Counted from the stretch's first letter, positions 24,789 to 33,889 are shown. The stretch is 64,000 nt of DNA from 40-80 sp964503665 (GCA_964503665.1 CAZDAR010000004.1:38028-102027); one strand, 5' to 3'. A program made the numbers and translations. Notes: generated from the sequence alone by a model not told the origin.

Positions 24789-26036
24789 TTATCTTACTTT
24801 AAGCGTTACGATAGTAATGACTGCCAAAAGAATACTCACTAACCAAAAGCGCGTTACGATTTTTGCCTCATGCATACCTTTTTTCTGATAATGATGATGC
24901 AAAGGAGACATGAGGAAGATGCGCCTTCCTTCTCCGTATCTTTTCTTGGTATATTTGAAATAACCGACTTGCATGATGACCGATAAATTCTCGATAAGGA
25001 ATACACCACATAAAACTGGAATTAATAATTCCTTGCGGATTGAAATAGCAAAAACGGCAATAATTCCACCAATGGCTAAACTTCCAGTATCGCCCATGAA
25101 AACTTGAGCAGGGTAGGAGTTATACCATAAGAATCCGGCACATGCTCCCACGAATGCGGCAATAAATATCACGAGCTCTTCGGCATATGGAATGTACATG
25201 ACATCTAAGTAATCGGCGAAACGAATGTTTGAACTTACATACGCCAATATCGCCAAAGCAATTCCGATAAAGGAAGAGGTTCCTGCTGCGAGACCATCAA
25301 GTCCATCGGTTATATTAGCGCCATTCGAGACGGCAGTAACGATAAGAACCACCACGGGAATAAAGATAATCCATCCGTAAGATTTGACGAAATCACCCAC
25401 TAACCAGTTGTAATTGAACTCATTTCCTTTAAGAAAAGGAACAGTCGTCGTCATGTCTCTCGTTTCAATCCATTTATGATCTTTGTCTTTCGCAAATTCC
25501 GTATGCTCTTTAGTAACGACTCTTTCTTCGGATGTAAGCTTGTAGTCGTTAGGGACTTGTTTGTGCACTTTTACATCGCCATCGAAATATAGGATACAAC
25601 CGACAATTACGCCAACACCAATTTGACCAACAATTTTAAACTTCCCCTTTAGACCTTCTTTATTTTTCTTGAAAACTTTGATGTAATCATCTAGAAACCC
25701 CAAGGTTCCGAGCCAAACTGTTGCTATCAACATCGTAATGACATAGACATTATCTAATTTGGCAAATAATAAAGTTGGAATAATAATCGCTCCCAAGATG
25801 ATTAAACCACCCATGGTAGGCGTTCCCGCTTTTTCATTTTGACCTTTTAGCCCTAAATCACGTACCGATTCTCCAATTTGTTTCCGTTGAATTAAGCGAA
25901 TAATTCGTCCACCAAAAACAATCGAAATAATCAATGACGTTAATAATGCCATCGCCGCCCTGAAAGAGATATAATGAAATAATCTCGCTCCGAGGAAGTT
26001 ATACTTTTCTAAATAATCAAATAAATAATACAACAT
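24789..26036 (-). CDS. mraY: Phospho-MurNAc-pentapeptide transferase (MraY)
   Basis: A 415-residue polytopic enzyme forming lipid I from UDP-MurNAc-pentapeptide and undecaprenyl phosphate. Catalytic Asp motifs are visible: FLDDYIKVFKKNKEGLKGK near 113-131 and NGANITDGLDGLAAGTS near 240-256, plus the late MSPLHHHYQKKG histidine motif near 379-390. An extra hydrophilic segment of about 55 residues sits at about 155-212, between TMs, and makes the protein longer than the roughly 360-residue E. coli enzyme. This is usual for Bacteroidota. It lies 2 bp after murE. Confidence 0.96.
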   Translation of the reverse strand: MLYYLFDYLEKYNFLGARLFHYISFRAAMALLTSLIISIVFGGRIIRLIQRKQIGESVRDLGLKGQNEKAGTPTMGGLIILGAIIIPTLLFAKLDNVYVITMLIATVWLGTLGFLDDYIKVFKKNKEGLKGKFKIVGQIGVGVIVGCILYFDGDVKVHKQVPNDYKLTSEERVVTKEHTEFAKDKDHKWIETRDMTTTVPFLKGNEFNYNWLVGDFVKSYGWIIFIPVVVLIVTAVSNGANITDGLDGLAAGTSSFIGIALAILAYVSSNIRFADYLDVMYIPYAEELVIFIAAFVGACAGFLWYNSYPAQVFMGDTGSLAIGGIIAVFAISIRKELLIPVLCGVFLIENLSVIMQVGYFKYTKKRYGEGRRIFLMSPLHHHYQKKGMHEAKIVTRFWLVSILLAVITIVTLKVR

Positions 26037-26038
26037 AA

Positions 26039-27499
26039 TTACAGACTTAATTGTTCAAATAATTCCTTTACTATTTTCATATCGTCAAAATCGTGTTTGA
26101 CACCTTTTATTTCCTGATATTTCTCGTGACCTTTCCCTGCAATCAGCAGAATGTCATTCGGTTGCGCCATCGTACACGCTGTTTTTATCGCTTGATATCG
26201 GTCTACAATGGATAGCACTTTTCGGAAGTTTTGTGGTTCTACTCCTGCTTGCATATCTGCGATAATCATATTCGGATCTTCTGAACGTGGATTGTCTGAG
26301 GTTAGAATCACTTGGTCACTTAAATCACAGGCTATAGCCGCCATCTCTGGACGTTTTGTTTTATCTCTATCGCCTCCACATCCAACAACGGTAATGACTT
26401 TCTCATTTTTCGTACGGATATCAGCAATTGTTTTTAATACATTTTCCAATGCATCTGGCGTGTGTGCGTAATCGATAATCGCCGTAACATTATCTTTACT
26501 TACTACATATTGGAAACGACCTTCTACTGATTTCAACTTACTCAATGCCGTCAATACTTCTAATTTATCTTGGTCTAAAAGCACCGCGATTGTGTAGACC
26601 AATAATAAGTTGTAAGCGTTGAATTTACCGATGAGTTGTGACCAGAATTCGATTCCGTCGAGATTTAAAACAAGCCCTGAAAATTGACTTTCGATAATTT
26701 TTGCCTTGTAATCGGCTACTGATTTTAAACCGTACGTATATTTCGTTGCCTTTGTGTTTTGCAACATGACCATTCCGTTCTTGTCATCGACATTCGTAAT
26801 GGCTTTTGCGTCGCTTTTAAGATTGTCAAAGAATAATTTCTTTGCATCGATATACGCTTTGAACGTTTTGTGGTAATCTAAATGGTCGTGCGTGATATTG
26901 GTGAAACTAGCAATATCAAAATCCAATCCTGCGATGCGTTTTTGGTCAATCGCGTGAGAACTCACTTCCATGAAACAATAGTCACAACCTTCTTCTATCA
27001 TTCTTGCCAAAAGACCGTTTAATTCAATTGGATTTGGTGTTGTATGCGTTGCTGGAATATCTGTATCGCCAATTTTATTGACAACTGTAGAAAGTAGTCC
27101 AACATGATACCCTAACTCTTTAAATAACTCATAGCAAAGCGTCATCGTGGTTGTTTTACCATTGGTGCCTGTGACGCCAATCAACTTCAGTTTTTCACTT
27201 GGATTACCATAATAATTGGAAGCAATAAAGCCCAACGCTTTCGCAGAGTTTTCCACTTGAATGTAGCTCACCTTTTCTGGTGTTTTCTCAAAACCGTATT
27301 CAAGTACAATATGTCGACAACCTTGTGCAATTGCTTTTTCTATATAATCATGCCCGTCATTTTCCACACCTTTAATGGCAACAAAAAGAGTATTTTCATT
27401 CGCTTGACGTGAATCAAATGTCACGAATTGCATATCGTCCTGCATATTTGCTTTAGCAGAAATAATGGAAACACCGTATAATAAATCTCTTAATACCAT
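26039..27499 (-). CDS. murE: UDP-MurNAc-tripeptide synthetase (MurE), meso-diaminopimelate type
   Basis: A 486-residue ATP-dependent ligase adding the third stem-peptide residue. The P-loop GVTGTNGKTTTM is at about 108-119, with the central FMEVSSHAIDQKR, FTNITHDHLDYH and IDYAHTPDALENVL. The specificity motif reads DNPRSEDP at about 403-410; the DNPR form is that of meso-diaminopimelate-adding MurE, so the peptidoglycan is predicted to be of the DAP type. No murF or ddl follows in the cluster, which is normal for Bacteroidota. It lies 1 bp after ftsI. Confidence 0.96.
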   Translation of the reverse strand: MVLRDLLYGVSIISAKANMQDDMQFVTFDSRQANENTLFVAIKGVENDGHDYIEKAIAQGCRHIVLEYGFEKTPEKVSYIQVENSAKALGFIASNYYGNPSEKLKLIGVTGTNGKTTTMTLCYELFKELGYHVGLLSTVVNKIGDTDIPATHTTPNPIELNGLLARMIEEGCDYCFMEVSSHAIDQKRIAGLDFDIASFTNITHDHLDYHKTFKAYIDAKKLFFDNLKSDAKAITNVDDKNGMVMLQNTKATKYTYGLKSVADYKAKIIESQFSGLVLNLDGIEFWSQLIGKFNAYNLLLVYTIAVLLDQDKLEVLTALSKLKSVEGRFQYVVSKDNVTAIIDYAHTPDALENVLKTIADIRTKNEKVITVVGCGGDRDKTKRPEMAAIACDLSDQVILTSDNPRSEDPNMIIADMQAGVEPQNFRKVLSIVDRYQAIKTACTMAQPNDILLIAGKGHEKYQEIKGVKHDFDDMKIVKELFEQLSL

Positions 27500-27500
27500 T

Positions 27501-29612
27501 TTATTCTAAGGTTAAAATAATGGGACTTCCTACATATTTTGCTATTGGCTCTTTTGGCGCAATAGATTGTGATTTTACTTTTCCGTATCCTTTTACTTGT
27601 ACAAATAATCCTGCTGATTCCATCAAATAAACAGCGTCTTTTGCCGTCATTCCAATCACGTTGGGCACTAAATCTTTTCCAATCAATTTATGATGTAACA
27701 TTACCTTTGAAAGAGAGGAAGAAGCGGTCACCCATTCCTCATTTTGATTCAGTTCATATGGAATGTTTAAGTAATTTAATATGGTCGTAATATCTTTGGA
27801 ATAACCTGACTTGACTGCAGGAAGATTTAACCCTATACCTTTATTCTCGTTAACTGCATCGTGGTATTTTAAGTGTGAAGCATAAACTTTGTTAGCAATC
27901 GCGCTAAATACACGTCCTGAAACACTTGCTCCGTAAATGTTATTTCCGTTAGCAGTAATGGTAACAATACAGGAATAAATAGGATTTTCTACTGGGAAAT
28001 AGCCTACGAAAGAAGCTAAATAGCGATTTTCTCCCTTTTTACCATATCGGTTATTTTCATTTAGAACTTGTGCAGTACCTGTTTTTCCAGCGATATCAAA
28101 GAATGAGTTGGTCAAATACTTACCTGTTCCCTCTTTCATGACACCATATAAAGAACCCTGTAACAATTCGAGTGTTTTATCCGTGCAAATTTTTTCTTTT
28201 AACACAATTGGATCGAAGTTTTTCACTACCTCATTTCCTCGCATGATCTGCTTTACAAACTGTGGTCTGACCATTTTTCCATTGTTGGCAACGGCATTGT
28301 AGAAAGTCAATATTTGCATGGGCGTTAATTGAACGTCATAACCGACACTAATCCAAGCTAATGAGCCTGCCCACCACTGTTTGTCTCCTGGTTGGTACAT
28401 GACAGGTGTTGCTTCTCCTTGAATGTCTAAACCAAGTGGAAGGTTTAATCCAAATTTTTTCAAATGGTCGATAAATTGTTTTGGATTGTCTTTGTAGGCA
28501 TTAAAAATTATTTTCCCGATTACGTTAGATGATTTTTCAAACGCTTCTTTAATCGTAATCTTTCCATAATTATGACCTTGAGCTTCGGTTAACTTGACAC
28601 CATAGAAGGAATACTCTGGTTTTGCCAGAACGCTATCGGTTAATTTGATTTTTCCATCGTCCAACGCAGCCATTAAAGAAGCGAGTTTAAAGGTAGAACC
28701 AGGTACTTCTTTTGTTCCGATAGCATGATTGTATGCTTCGTGATAGCTGCCGTCTGATGATTTAGTAAGATTCGCAATTGCCTTTACATATCCGGTTTTA
28801 ACATCCATCACGATGACAGAACCTGAAATACCGTTGTAACTAACCAATTGATTGTATAGCTCGTTGTGTGCTACTTCTTGAATTTCAGTGTCAAATGTGG
28901 TGATGATATTAGCACCTTCAATACCTTCTTTTACAATTCTACCTGTTCGTTTCCATCCTGTGGATAATCGCTGTTCGACTTCTTGTCCAGGTTCTCCCAC
29001 TAAGTATTCGTAAAAGGCACCTTCAATACCTACTCTCAATTCTTTATGTGTCCCTGTAGCCGGCATATAATAACCTAGTGTTCGCTTAAGTAATTCACCA
29101 TGTGGGCGTTTACGAATCGATTCTTTTTCGGTGTCAATAAAGCCACCTTTAAATCGACCTAAGTTGAATAATGGTAATTCGCTGATGAGTTTACGTTCCG
29201 CATTGGTGACGGTTTTACGAATCAATAAATAGCGTGATTTACGTGCTCTTCCTCGTCGAATTTTGGTTTCAAATTCTCGTGAAGAAACATTCGGGAATAA
29301 TTTGCTTAATCCTTTGCATAAATCAGGTAGATAACGGTCAAAATCCTCTTGTTTAGCAACCGTAGGATCCATATAAATATCAAATTTTGAAACGGAAGTA
29401 ACTAGCGGCGTTCCTTTTTCGTCCAGAATGTCGCCTAATCGCATAGGGCGCAATACGGTCCTCATCGGAATTTTACCATCTTTTGCAGTAAATACTTTTG
29501 TTACGCCTTGTGATTGAATCATAGCCGTTTTTACCAATACAGCAATCATCGCCACTGTAAAAACAGTGAACACAAAGATGATTTTATTCCGTACTATTTT
29601 TGGGCTACTCAT
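27501..29612 (-). CDS. ftsI: Penicillin-binding protein FtsI (PBP3-like transpeptidase) with C-terminal PASTA domain
   Basis: A 703-residue class B PBP that cross-links septal peptidoglycan. It has an N-terminal TM at about 9-27, a dimerisation domain at about 50-220, then the transpeptidase. The SxxK motif (PGSTFKLAS, about 304-312), the SxN motif (KSSNVIG, about 362-368) and KTGTAQ (about 509-514) are all intact. The last about 60 residues (VPNVIGMTAKDAVYLMESAG...) form one PASTA domain, often associated with SpoVD/PBP2x types but common in Bacteroidota FtsI. The start overlaps ftsL by 4 bases. Confidence 0.95.
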   Translation of the reverse strand: MSSPKIVRNKIIFVFTVFTVAMIAVLVKTAMIQSQGVTKVFTAKDGKIPMRTVLRPMRLGDILDEKGTPLVTSVSKFDIYMDPTVAKQEDFDRYLPDLCKGLSKLFPNVSSREFETKIRRGRARKSRYLLIRKTVTNAERKLISELPLFNLGRFKGGFIDTEKESIRKRPHGELLKRTLGYYMPATGTHKELRVGIEGAFYEYLVGEPGQEVEQRLSTGWKRTGRIVKEGIEGANIITTFDTEIQEVAHNELYNQLVSYNGISGSVIVMDVKTGYVKAIANLTKSSDGSYHEAYNHAIGTKEVPGSTFKLASLMAALDDGKIKLTDSVLAKPEYSFYGVKLTEAQGHNYGKITIKEAFEKSSNVIGKIIFNAYKDNPKQFIDHLKKFGLNLPLGLDIQGEATPVMYQPGDKQWWAGSLAWISVGYDVQLTPMQILTFYNAVANNGKMVRPQFVKQIMRGNEVVKNFDPIVLKEKICTDKTLELLQGSLYGVMKEGTGKYLTNSFFDIAGKTGTAQVLNENNRYGKKGENRYLASFVGYFPVENPIYSCIVTITANGNNIYGASVSGRVFSAIANKVYASHLKYHDAVNENKGIGLNLPAVKSGYSKDITTILNYLNIPYELNQNEEWVTASSSLSKVMLHHKLIGKDLVPNVIGMTAKDAVYLMESAGLFVQVKGYGKVKSQSIAPKEPIAKYVGSPIILTLE

Positions 29613-30022
29613 TTCTTCTTTTCTATTCGTATTACTTTAACAGGATTGGTTGTTTCCTTCAAACCACTTCCTTCTAATCCTTCTAATAAATTACCACGTG
29701 TTGTCTCTTCTTCTAATTTGGCTTTTGACTCCACATAATCTGTAGTGACAGCGTCTAATTGTTTTTGTGTTTTATTAATATTTTGTTCTAGTTGCTTCGC
29801 ATAATAACCTTTCGATACGAGTAAAAGACCTAAGAAAATGATGAATGAAACAAACTGTAAATTGCTAGTTATAAAGTCTTTTAAGAGAAATTCACCCGAT
29901 ATGATATCTACGAAAGAAACTTTTCTTTTCTTTCCATCTATTGAAGCTTTTTTCTTTTTTTTCTTCTCCTTTCCTTTCACTTCTTCGATAGGAGATACTA
30001 TGTCGTTGGCTTCTTCTATCAT
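29609..30022 (-). CDS. ftsL: FtsL-like divisome protein
   Basis: A 137-residue bitopic protein with a lysine-rich cytosolic N terminus (KGKEKKKKKKAS at about 17-28). It has one TM at about 57-74 (FVSFIIFLGLLLVSKG) and a periplasmic coiled coil (YYAKQLEQNINKTQKQLDAV...). This topology and its place between rsmH and ftsI identify it as the FtsL equivalent, since sequence conservation is low. It overlaps both neighbours by 4 bases. In Bacteroidota such proteins are often annotated only as FtsL-like. Confidence 0.85.
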   Translation of the reverse strand: MIEEANDIVSPIEEVKGKEKKKKKKASIDGKKRKVSFVDIISGEFLLKDFITSNLQFVSFIIFLGLLLVSKGYYAKQLEQNINKTQKQLDAVTTDYVESKAKLEEETTRGNLLEGLEGSGLKETTNPVKVIRIEKKK

Positions 30023-30945
30023 CTTTTTATCGCAATTCTTAATTTCGCACTTCTTGCTCTAGGATTTTGTTCCATTTCTTCGGTGGTAGGACTGATAGGC
30101 TTTCTGTTTACTTCGTCAAAAGGTTTAAGAACATTTCCATAGAAATCTTTTTCAATCGTTCCGTCTAGATTTCCGCGTTTCATGAAGTTTTTCACCAATC
30201 TATCTTCCAAAGAATGATACGACATCACGACAAGCCGTCCACCAGGTTTTAGCATGTCAGCTGCTTGGACAAGGAATTTTTCTAAAACATCCATTTCGTT
30301 GTTTACTTCGATACGAATCGCTTGAAAAACTTGTGCGTAAAATTTTTGTTCTTTATGTCTAGGGGCGAATCTTTTAATTACTTCGATTAATTCAAAGGTG
30401 GTTTTGATAGCTTCTCTTGAGCGTACTTTACAAATCTCCACTGCTATTCGCATCGGACGTTCAATTTCACCGTATTTCCCAAATACAGTCGCTAGTTGCT
30501 CTTCTGAGTAGGTGTTTACCACTTGTTTTGCTGAAAGCGGTTGTGATTGATTCATGCGCATGTCTAATGGATCGTCAAAACGAATAGAGAAGCCACGATT
30601 TCCAGATTGATCAAACTGATAAGAAGAAACGCCTAAATCAGCAAGAATACCGTCCACTTGCATGATGCCGTTTGCTTTCAAATGATTTTTAAGAAATGTA
30701 AAATTGGAAGGAATAAAAAGAAAGTTCGGTGCTTTCCAAGCGTTGCGCTTAGCGTCTGAATCTTGATCAAAAACGATTAATTTTCCTTTGTCAGATAAGT
30801 GTTTGAAAATTTCGCGTGAATGTCCGCCGCCGCCAAATGTAACATCGACATAGATTCCATCTGGAAGTATGTTCAACCCTTCAATACATGGTTGCAGCAT
30901 TACCGGAATGTGGTACGTTTCGTTTTCGTTATTCTTCTTTGTCAT
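30019..30945 (-). CDS. rsmH: 16S rRNA (cytosine-1402-N4)-methyltransferase RsmH
   Basis: A 308-residue SAM-dependent methyltransferase that modifies C1402 of 16S rRNA. The motif YHIPVMLQPCIEGL at the start, VDVTFGGGGHSREIF for SAM binding at about 34-48, ILADLGVSSYQFD at about 105-117, GNRGFSIRFDDPLDMRM, and the C-terminal SYHSLEDRLVKNFM are all family signatures. The start at 30945 (MTKKNNENETYHIPVM) is chosen over an ATG 12 bases upstream because it leaves a shorter, more natural N terminus. Either one overlaps the end of mraZ slightly. Confidence 0.94.
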   Translation of the reverse strand: MTKKNNENETYHIPVMLQPCIEGLNILPDGIYVDVTFGGGGHSREIFKHLSDKGKLIVFDQDSDAKRNAWKAPNFLFIPSNFTFLKNHLKANGIMQVDGILADLGVSSYQFDQSGNRGFSIRFDDPLDMRMNQSQPLSAKQVVNTYSEEQLATVFGKYGEIERPMRIAVEICKVRSREAIKTTFELIEVIKRFAPRHKEQKFYAQVFQAIRIEVNNEMDVLEKFLVQAADMLKPGGRLVVMSYHSLEDRLVKNFMKRGNLDGTIEKDFYGNVLKPFDEVNRKPISPTTEEMEQNPRARSAKLRIAIKR

Positions 30946-31393
30946 TGCCAATATCACCCATTACTTCATCGGCAAGGTCAGCAAAGTCATTCATGTTGTT
31001 TTCAATCAGTTGGAAGTATCTGTTTTTATCCCAAATCTCGATACGGTCGTTGTAAGCAATCAGCATTACATCTTTATCTAGACCCACGCGTTCCATCAAT
31101 GTTGTAGGAACTAATATCCTACCTGCGTTATCCAACGCCATTTGCTTAGCGCCTTGGTGGAATAAACGGTAGAACATTCGATTTTTTGGTTTAAACAGAT
31201 TCATCTTTGAAAGCTTTTCGCTTAACTTTTCCCATTCGTTCATTGGGTAAAGCGTCAAACAGTCTTCAAATCCTTTGTTCAACATGAAATTTTCTTGCGC
31301 AGCAGGAGATAACTGCTTTTTCAAGCCAGCCGGAAACAAGAAGCGACCTTTCGCATCTAGTTTAACCTCGTACTCTCCTACTAATCCTGCCAT
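30929..31393 (-). CDS. mraZ: Transcriptional regulator MraZ
   Basis: A 154-residue DNA-binding protein with two AbrB-like halves. The first is GEYEVKLDAKGRFLFPAGL (residues about 6-24), and the second is MALDNAGRILVPTTLMERVGLDKDV (about 77-101). MraZ represses the promoter of the division cluster by binding tandem TGGGN repeats. Such repeats are seen just upstream. I start it at the ATG of MAGLVGEY (31393) rather than 6 bases earlier because homologues begin close to the GEYEVKLD strand. It is the first gene of the cluster. Confidence 0.94.
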   Translation of the reverse strand: MAGLVGEYEVKLDAKGRFLFPAGLKKQLSPAAQENFMLNKGFEDCLTLYPMNEWEKLSEKLSKMNLFKPKNRMFYRLFHQGAKQMALDNAGRILVPTTLMERVGLDKDVMLIAYNDRIEIWDKNRYFQLIENNMNDFADLADEVMGDIGNDKEE

Positions 31394-31425
31394 AATCAAT
31401 TAATGGGTAAAAATACAAAGAAATT

Positions 31426-31440
31426 TACCACTTTTTACCA
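31426..31440 (-). promoter_or_regulatory. Putative MraZ operator: tandem TGGTA repeats 10 bp apart
   Basis: Read on the minus strand, TGGTA-AAAAG-TGGTA lies 33-47 bases before the mraZ start codon. The 5-base unit with a 5-base spacer equals the spacing known for MraZ boxes (TGGGN repeats). Downstream of it is TTTCTTTG, a one-mismatch TAnnTTTG -7 element, so a bound repressor would overlap the promoter. Confidence 0.55.
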
Positions 31441-31560
31441 CTAAATGGTTTATTGTTGATAACTTGATACGTTTTAACAATTATAAAGTTACAAAAATAG
31501 TGTAATAACATGAATAAAAACACCTTTTATTACTTGATTTTTAATCTTTAATAAGATTAG

Positions 31561-31575
31561 TGGGTAAAAGTGGTA
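31561..31575 (+). promoter_or_regulatory. Second putative MraZ box pair, opposite orientation
   Basis: TGGGT-AAAAG-TGGTA on the plus strand, again 10 bp apart, in the about 360-base gene-free interval 31394-31753. A lone TGGGT also occurs at 31404-31408. Apart from these repeats I see nothing else in this interval except AT-rich sequence. Confidence 0.4.
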
Positions 31576-31753
31576 GAAAATTATAATTGTTGAAAAATGA
31601 GAGAGAATTGTTGAAAGGGGAGAGGAGGTTATTGGAGGAAATAAATTGGAGACTTCATACTGAAACGTCTTTAATTTTTATATATTTAATAGTTCATTAT
31701 GAAGATGAGAACCTCTTTTAATGATTATTCTTACCATTATAAAAATTACAACT

Positions 31754-31981
31754 ATGACAATTAATCAATTAAAGGAAAGAACAGGGCTATATGAAAATAA
31801 AAGATTAGTGAAAGTGTATATTCAATTTGATCAACTTTTAAAGGAATTAGCGAAAAAGGAAATACCTATTCCCATTATTGATACAATTAATCAGGCAATA
31901 ATCGAAGTGAATAACTCTTCTTTATCTGAAAATAAATGGAGACGATTTATTAGAAAAAACAAGCGAATCTTTCGAGATTAA
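31754..31981 (+). CDS. Small unknown protein (75 aa)
   Basis: I do not recognise this protein. It has 75 residues from the ATG at 31754 (MTINQLKERTGLYENKRLV). An in-frame ATG at 31721 would add a hydrophobic but non-signal-like 11-residue stretch and is less likely. The sequence is amphipathic and helical, ending in a strongly basic tail (KWRRFIRKNKRIFRD) that could touch nucleic acid or membrane. There is no signal peptide or TM. It is the first of three plus-strand genes between the mraZ promoter and the SPOR gene. Confidence 0.45.
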   Translation: MTINQLKERTGLYENKRLVKVYIQFDQLLKELAKKEIPIPIIDTINQAIIEVNNSSLSENKWRRFIRKNKRIFRD

Positions 31982-32043
31982 TAGAAAAAGAGTTAAAAAT
32001 CGTGCCTTTAAATTAGTATAGAAAATTATGGTTAGCGATAGGT

Positions 32044-32214
32044 ATGACAGCGTTTGGAGCGCCTATTGGAGCGCCTATGCAAGCAAGTAATAAAAGTTTG
32101 GGTTATTTTGCCATGGGTTTTCCAATTGGTATGTTAATTGGAATCGTCATCGGTTCGCGTATGGATAAAAAAGCGCTCGAAGAAGGGAGACAATTGGATA
32201 TTGAAATTAAGTAG
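32044..32214 (+). CDS. Small glycine-zipper membrane protein (56 aa)
   Basis: A 56-codon frame starting MTAFGAPIGAPMQA, with one glycine-rich hydrophobic segment (GYFAMGFPIGMLIGIVIGSR, about 20-39) and a charged tail ending GRQLDIEIK. Similar small Bacteroidota membrane proteins start with a few more residues (KLWLAIG...). That extension is open here back to TAG at 32014 but has no ATG, so the N terminus may have been slightly trimmed or may use a rare start codon. The GxxxG spacing suggests helix packing in a membrane. The function is unknown. Confidence 0.5.
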   Translation: MTAFGAPIGAPMQASNKSLGYFAMGFPIGMLIGIVIGSRMDKKALEEGRQLDIEIK

Positions 32215-32289
32215 TAGATTTATAGATTATAAAAGAACGGATTTGTTGTATCATTATATCGTTTCTCACACAATATAAAAAGCATTAAT

Positions 32290-33312
32290 ATGTTAGCAAA
32301 ACAATTAGAATTAACCAACGAACAGACTTCGCCTCTTTTTAGATTGATGTGTCTGTATAACTCCAATGAGTCAACGAGACGGCAATTTGATAATAATATT
32401 TCCGCTTTTCATATTGGTAATGGATTTATTCTTTCCGTTGCGCATAATATTCGCACAGAAGCACAAATTTTTAAATCGATTGATAACGAGTTGTTCAATA
32501 CCAGTATTCTTCCGTATTTAACCCCTTCACAAACGCAGTTGTTTTATCAGTTTTTTCCTTTAGATTCGAATACCAATAAACGCTATATCAACATTGTTAG
32601 TCAAGCAGATTACCAGACTATCATCGAGGTATTGAAACAGATTAATTTTGACACGAGATGGATGACATTAGCCCAGCGTAATTTCTGTAAGCCTTTTTTA
32701 ATTGTGCAATTCAAAGATAATATGTTTTATAATGATCCAATTTTAACGGGGTATTTTAATGATAAAACGTATTTACATGAACCCTCTTTAGATAGACATA
32801 CTTTTTTGGTAGAAGTAGAATTAGTCGAGGCTTTTTATAGTGCAGATATTGCACTGTATAAAATTGTCAATACACACCAAGGTATCATTGATAAATTACC
32901 GAGCATAACACCTGATTTTTCAGTTTTACCAGACAATCAATCAAATTATTATTGTTTACAAAGTTCTCCAGGTGGATTTTTAGGAAAGCTATTAAATAAA
33001 GCGCATATTGAAGGGTACTTAGATCATCATGGAACTTTCATCGACCGTATCGGAGGAAATTATATTTTTGAAGGACTACGTTATTTGATTCAAGGTTACT
33101 TCCGTTTTGGATCTTCTGGGGCACCTTATGTTTATTACGATGAAAATTCTGACCAATTCAAGGTGAATGCAATTCAAAGTGAAGCTTCACCCATTCAGCT
33201 TTCCATTAATAACAATAGAGAAGGGAATTTTCAGTATATAAATGCGATAGCTTCTCCTTTAAGTATTATTGAAAAGAGGCTTTCAGCTCACTTGAATGCT
33301 GCGAAAGTGTGA
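32290..33312 (+). CDS. Cytosolic trypsin-like serine peptidase domain protein
   Basis: A 340-residue protein with no signal peptide. A chymotrypsin-fold catalytic triad can be read: His52 in FILSVAHNI, Asp186 in SADIALYKI, and Ser276 in FRFGSSGAPYVYY. The last has the GxSG form followed by Ala-Pro, as in trypsin-like peptidases. The spacing between His and Asp (134 residues) is longer than in a minimal protease, so there is an insertion. Being apparently cytosolic it differs from the secreted T9SS protease at 45749. A regulated or suicidal protease role, for example in phage or stress responses, is possible but only speculation. It stands alone, 75 bp after the small membrane protein. Confidence 0.7.
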   Translation: MLAKQLELTNEQTSPLFRLMCLYNSNESTRRQFDNNISAFHIGNGFILSVAHNIRTEAQIFKSIDNELFNTSILPYLTPSQTQLFYQFFPLDSNTNKRYINIVSQADYQTIIEVLKQINFDTRWMTLAQRNFCKPFLIVQFKDNMFYNDPILTGYFNDKTYLHEPSLDRHTFLVEVELVEAFYSADIALYKIVNTHQGIIDKLPSITPDFSVLPDNQSNYYCLQSSPGGFLGKLLNKAHIEGYLDHHGTFIDRIGGNYIFEGLRYLIQGYFRFGSSGAPYVYYDENSDQFKVNAIQSEASPIQLSINNNREGNFQYINAIASPLSIIEKRLSAHLNAAKV

Positions 33313-33337
33313 GCTGTTAATAAAATTTCCTTAGCAG

Positions 33338-33736
33338 TTAAATCTTTGGAAGATTTATTTTTTCACGAATAACATTACTTGTAGGAAAATCAGCTTCTAC
33401 TTTCGATTTAATTTTCTCTGCTTCATTAAATGTTCTAAAATCCCCTGCTTTTAGAAAAAAATTGGGCGCCTTATAGATAACGTATAGATCGATATCTGGA
33501 TAATATTTGGAAAATTGAGACTTGGCATTTTCAATTGCTTCTTTTGATTGTTCAAATGCTAATTGAACACGATATCCATCAATCTGTGGTGTTGGATTTG
33601 GTGGTATGACTAGCCCGTAATCCGCAATTTTTTGATTTAGACGAGCGTCTTTATGTATTGTTACTGAGCCGTTTTGGGCGAACATTAACAACGATAGGTT
33701 TGTTAGTAACAATGTGAATAAAAATTTCGATCTCAT
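33338..33736 (-). CDS. Exported SPOR-domain protein
   Basis: A 132-residue protein with a signal peptide (about 1-20, FLFTLLLTNLSLLMFAQ) followed by a SPOR domain from about 50 to 130. This has the strand DGYRVQLAFEQSKEAIENAK, the turn YVIYKAPNFFLKAGDF, and RTFNEAEKIKSKVEADFP. SPOR domains bind denuded glycan strands at division sites. It is a short, single-domain form. It is convergent with the preceding protease-like gene (25 bp apart) and lies upstream of the act operon, which faces the other way. Confidence 0.88.
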   Translation of the reverse strand: MRSKFLFTLLLTNLSLLMFAQNGSVTIHKDARLNQKIADYGLVIPPNPTPQIDGYRVQLAFEQSKEAIENAKSQFSKYYPDIDLYVIYKAPNFFLKAGDFRTFNEAEKIKSKVEADFPTSNVIREKINLPKI

Positions 33737-33881
33737 AATATGTCTGTTAAATGAACAAATTTAATAATTCTTTATGCAAATACTCTACCAATTCCTATTT
33801 TTCCTTATTTAGAAAGATTATAAATTAGACTAAACCACCCTATTTTTGTCACAGAACTGTCATTTCATATAGTGATTATAT

Positions 33882-33889
33882 TAAATTTG
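33882..33889 (+). promoter_or_regulatory. Candidate -7 element of the act-cox operon
   Basis: TAAATTTG matches TAnnTTTG exactly, 67 bases before the actA start. No convincing -33 TTG was found at 19 bases; a second match (TATTTTTG, 33841-33848) lies further upstream. Confidence 0.35.

Noticed and set aside
32025..32090. ATG at 32028 (MVSDRYDSVW...) as the start of the small gene
   Set aside because: That frame stops after about 20 codons. The glycine-zipper sequence is in the frame starting at 32044.
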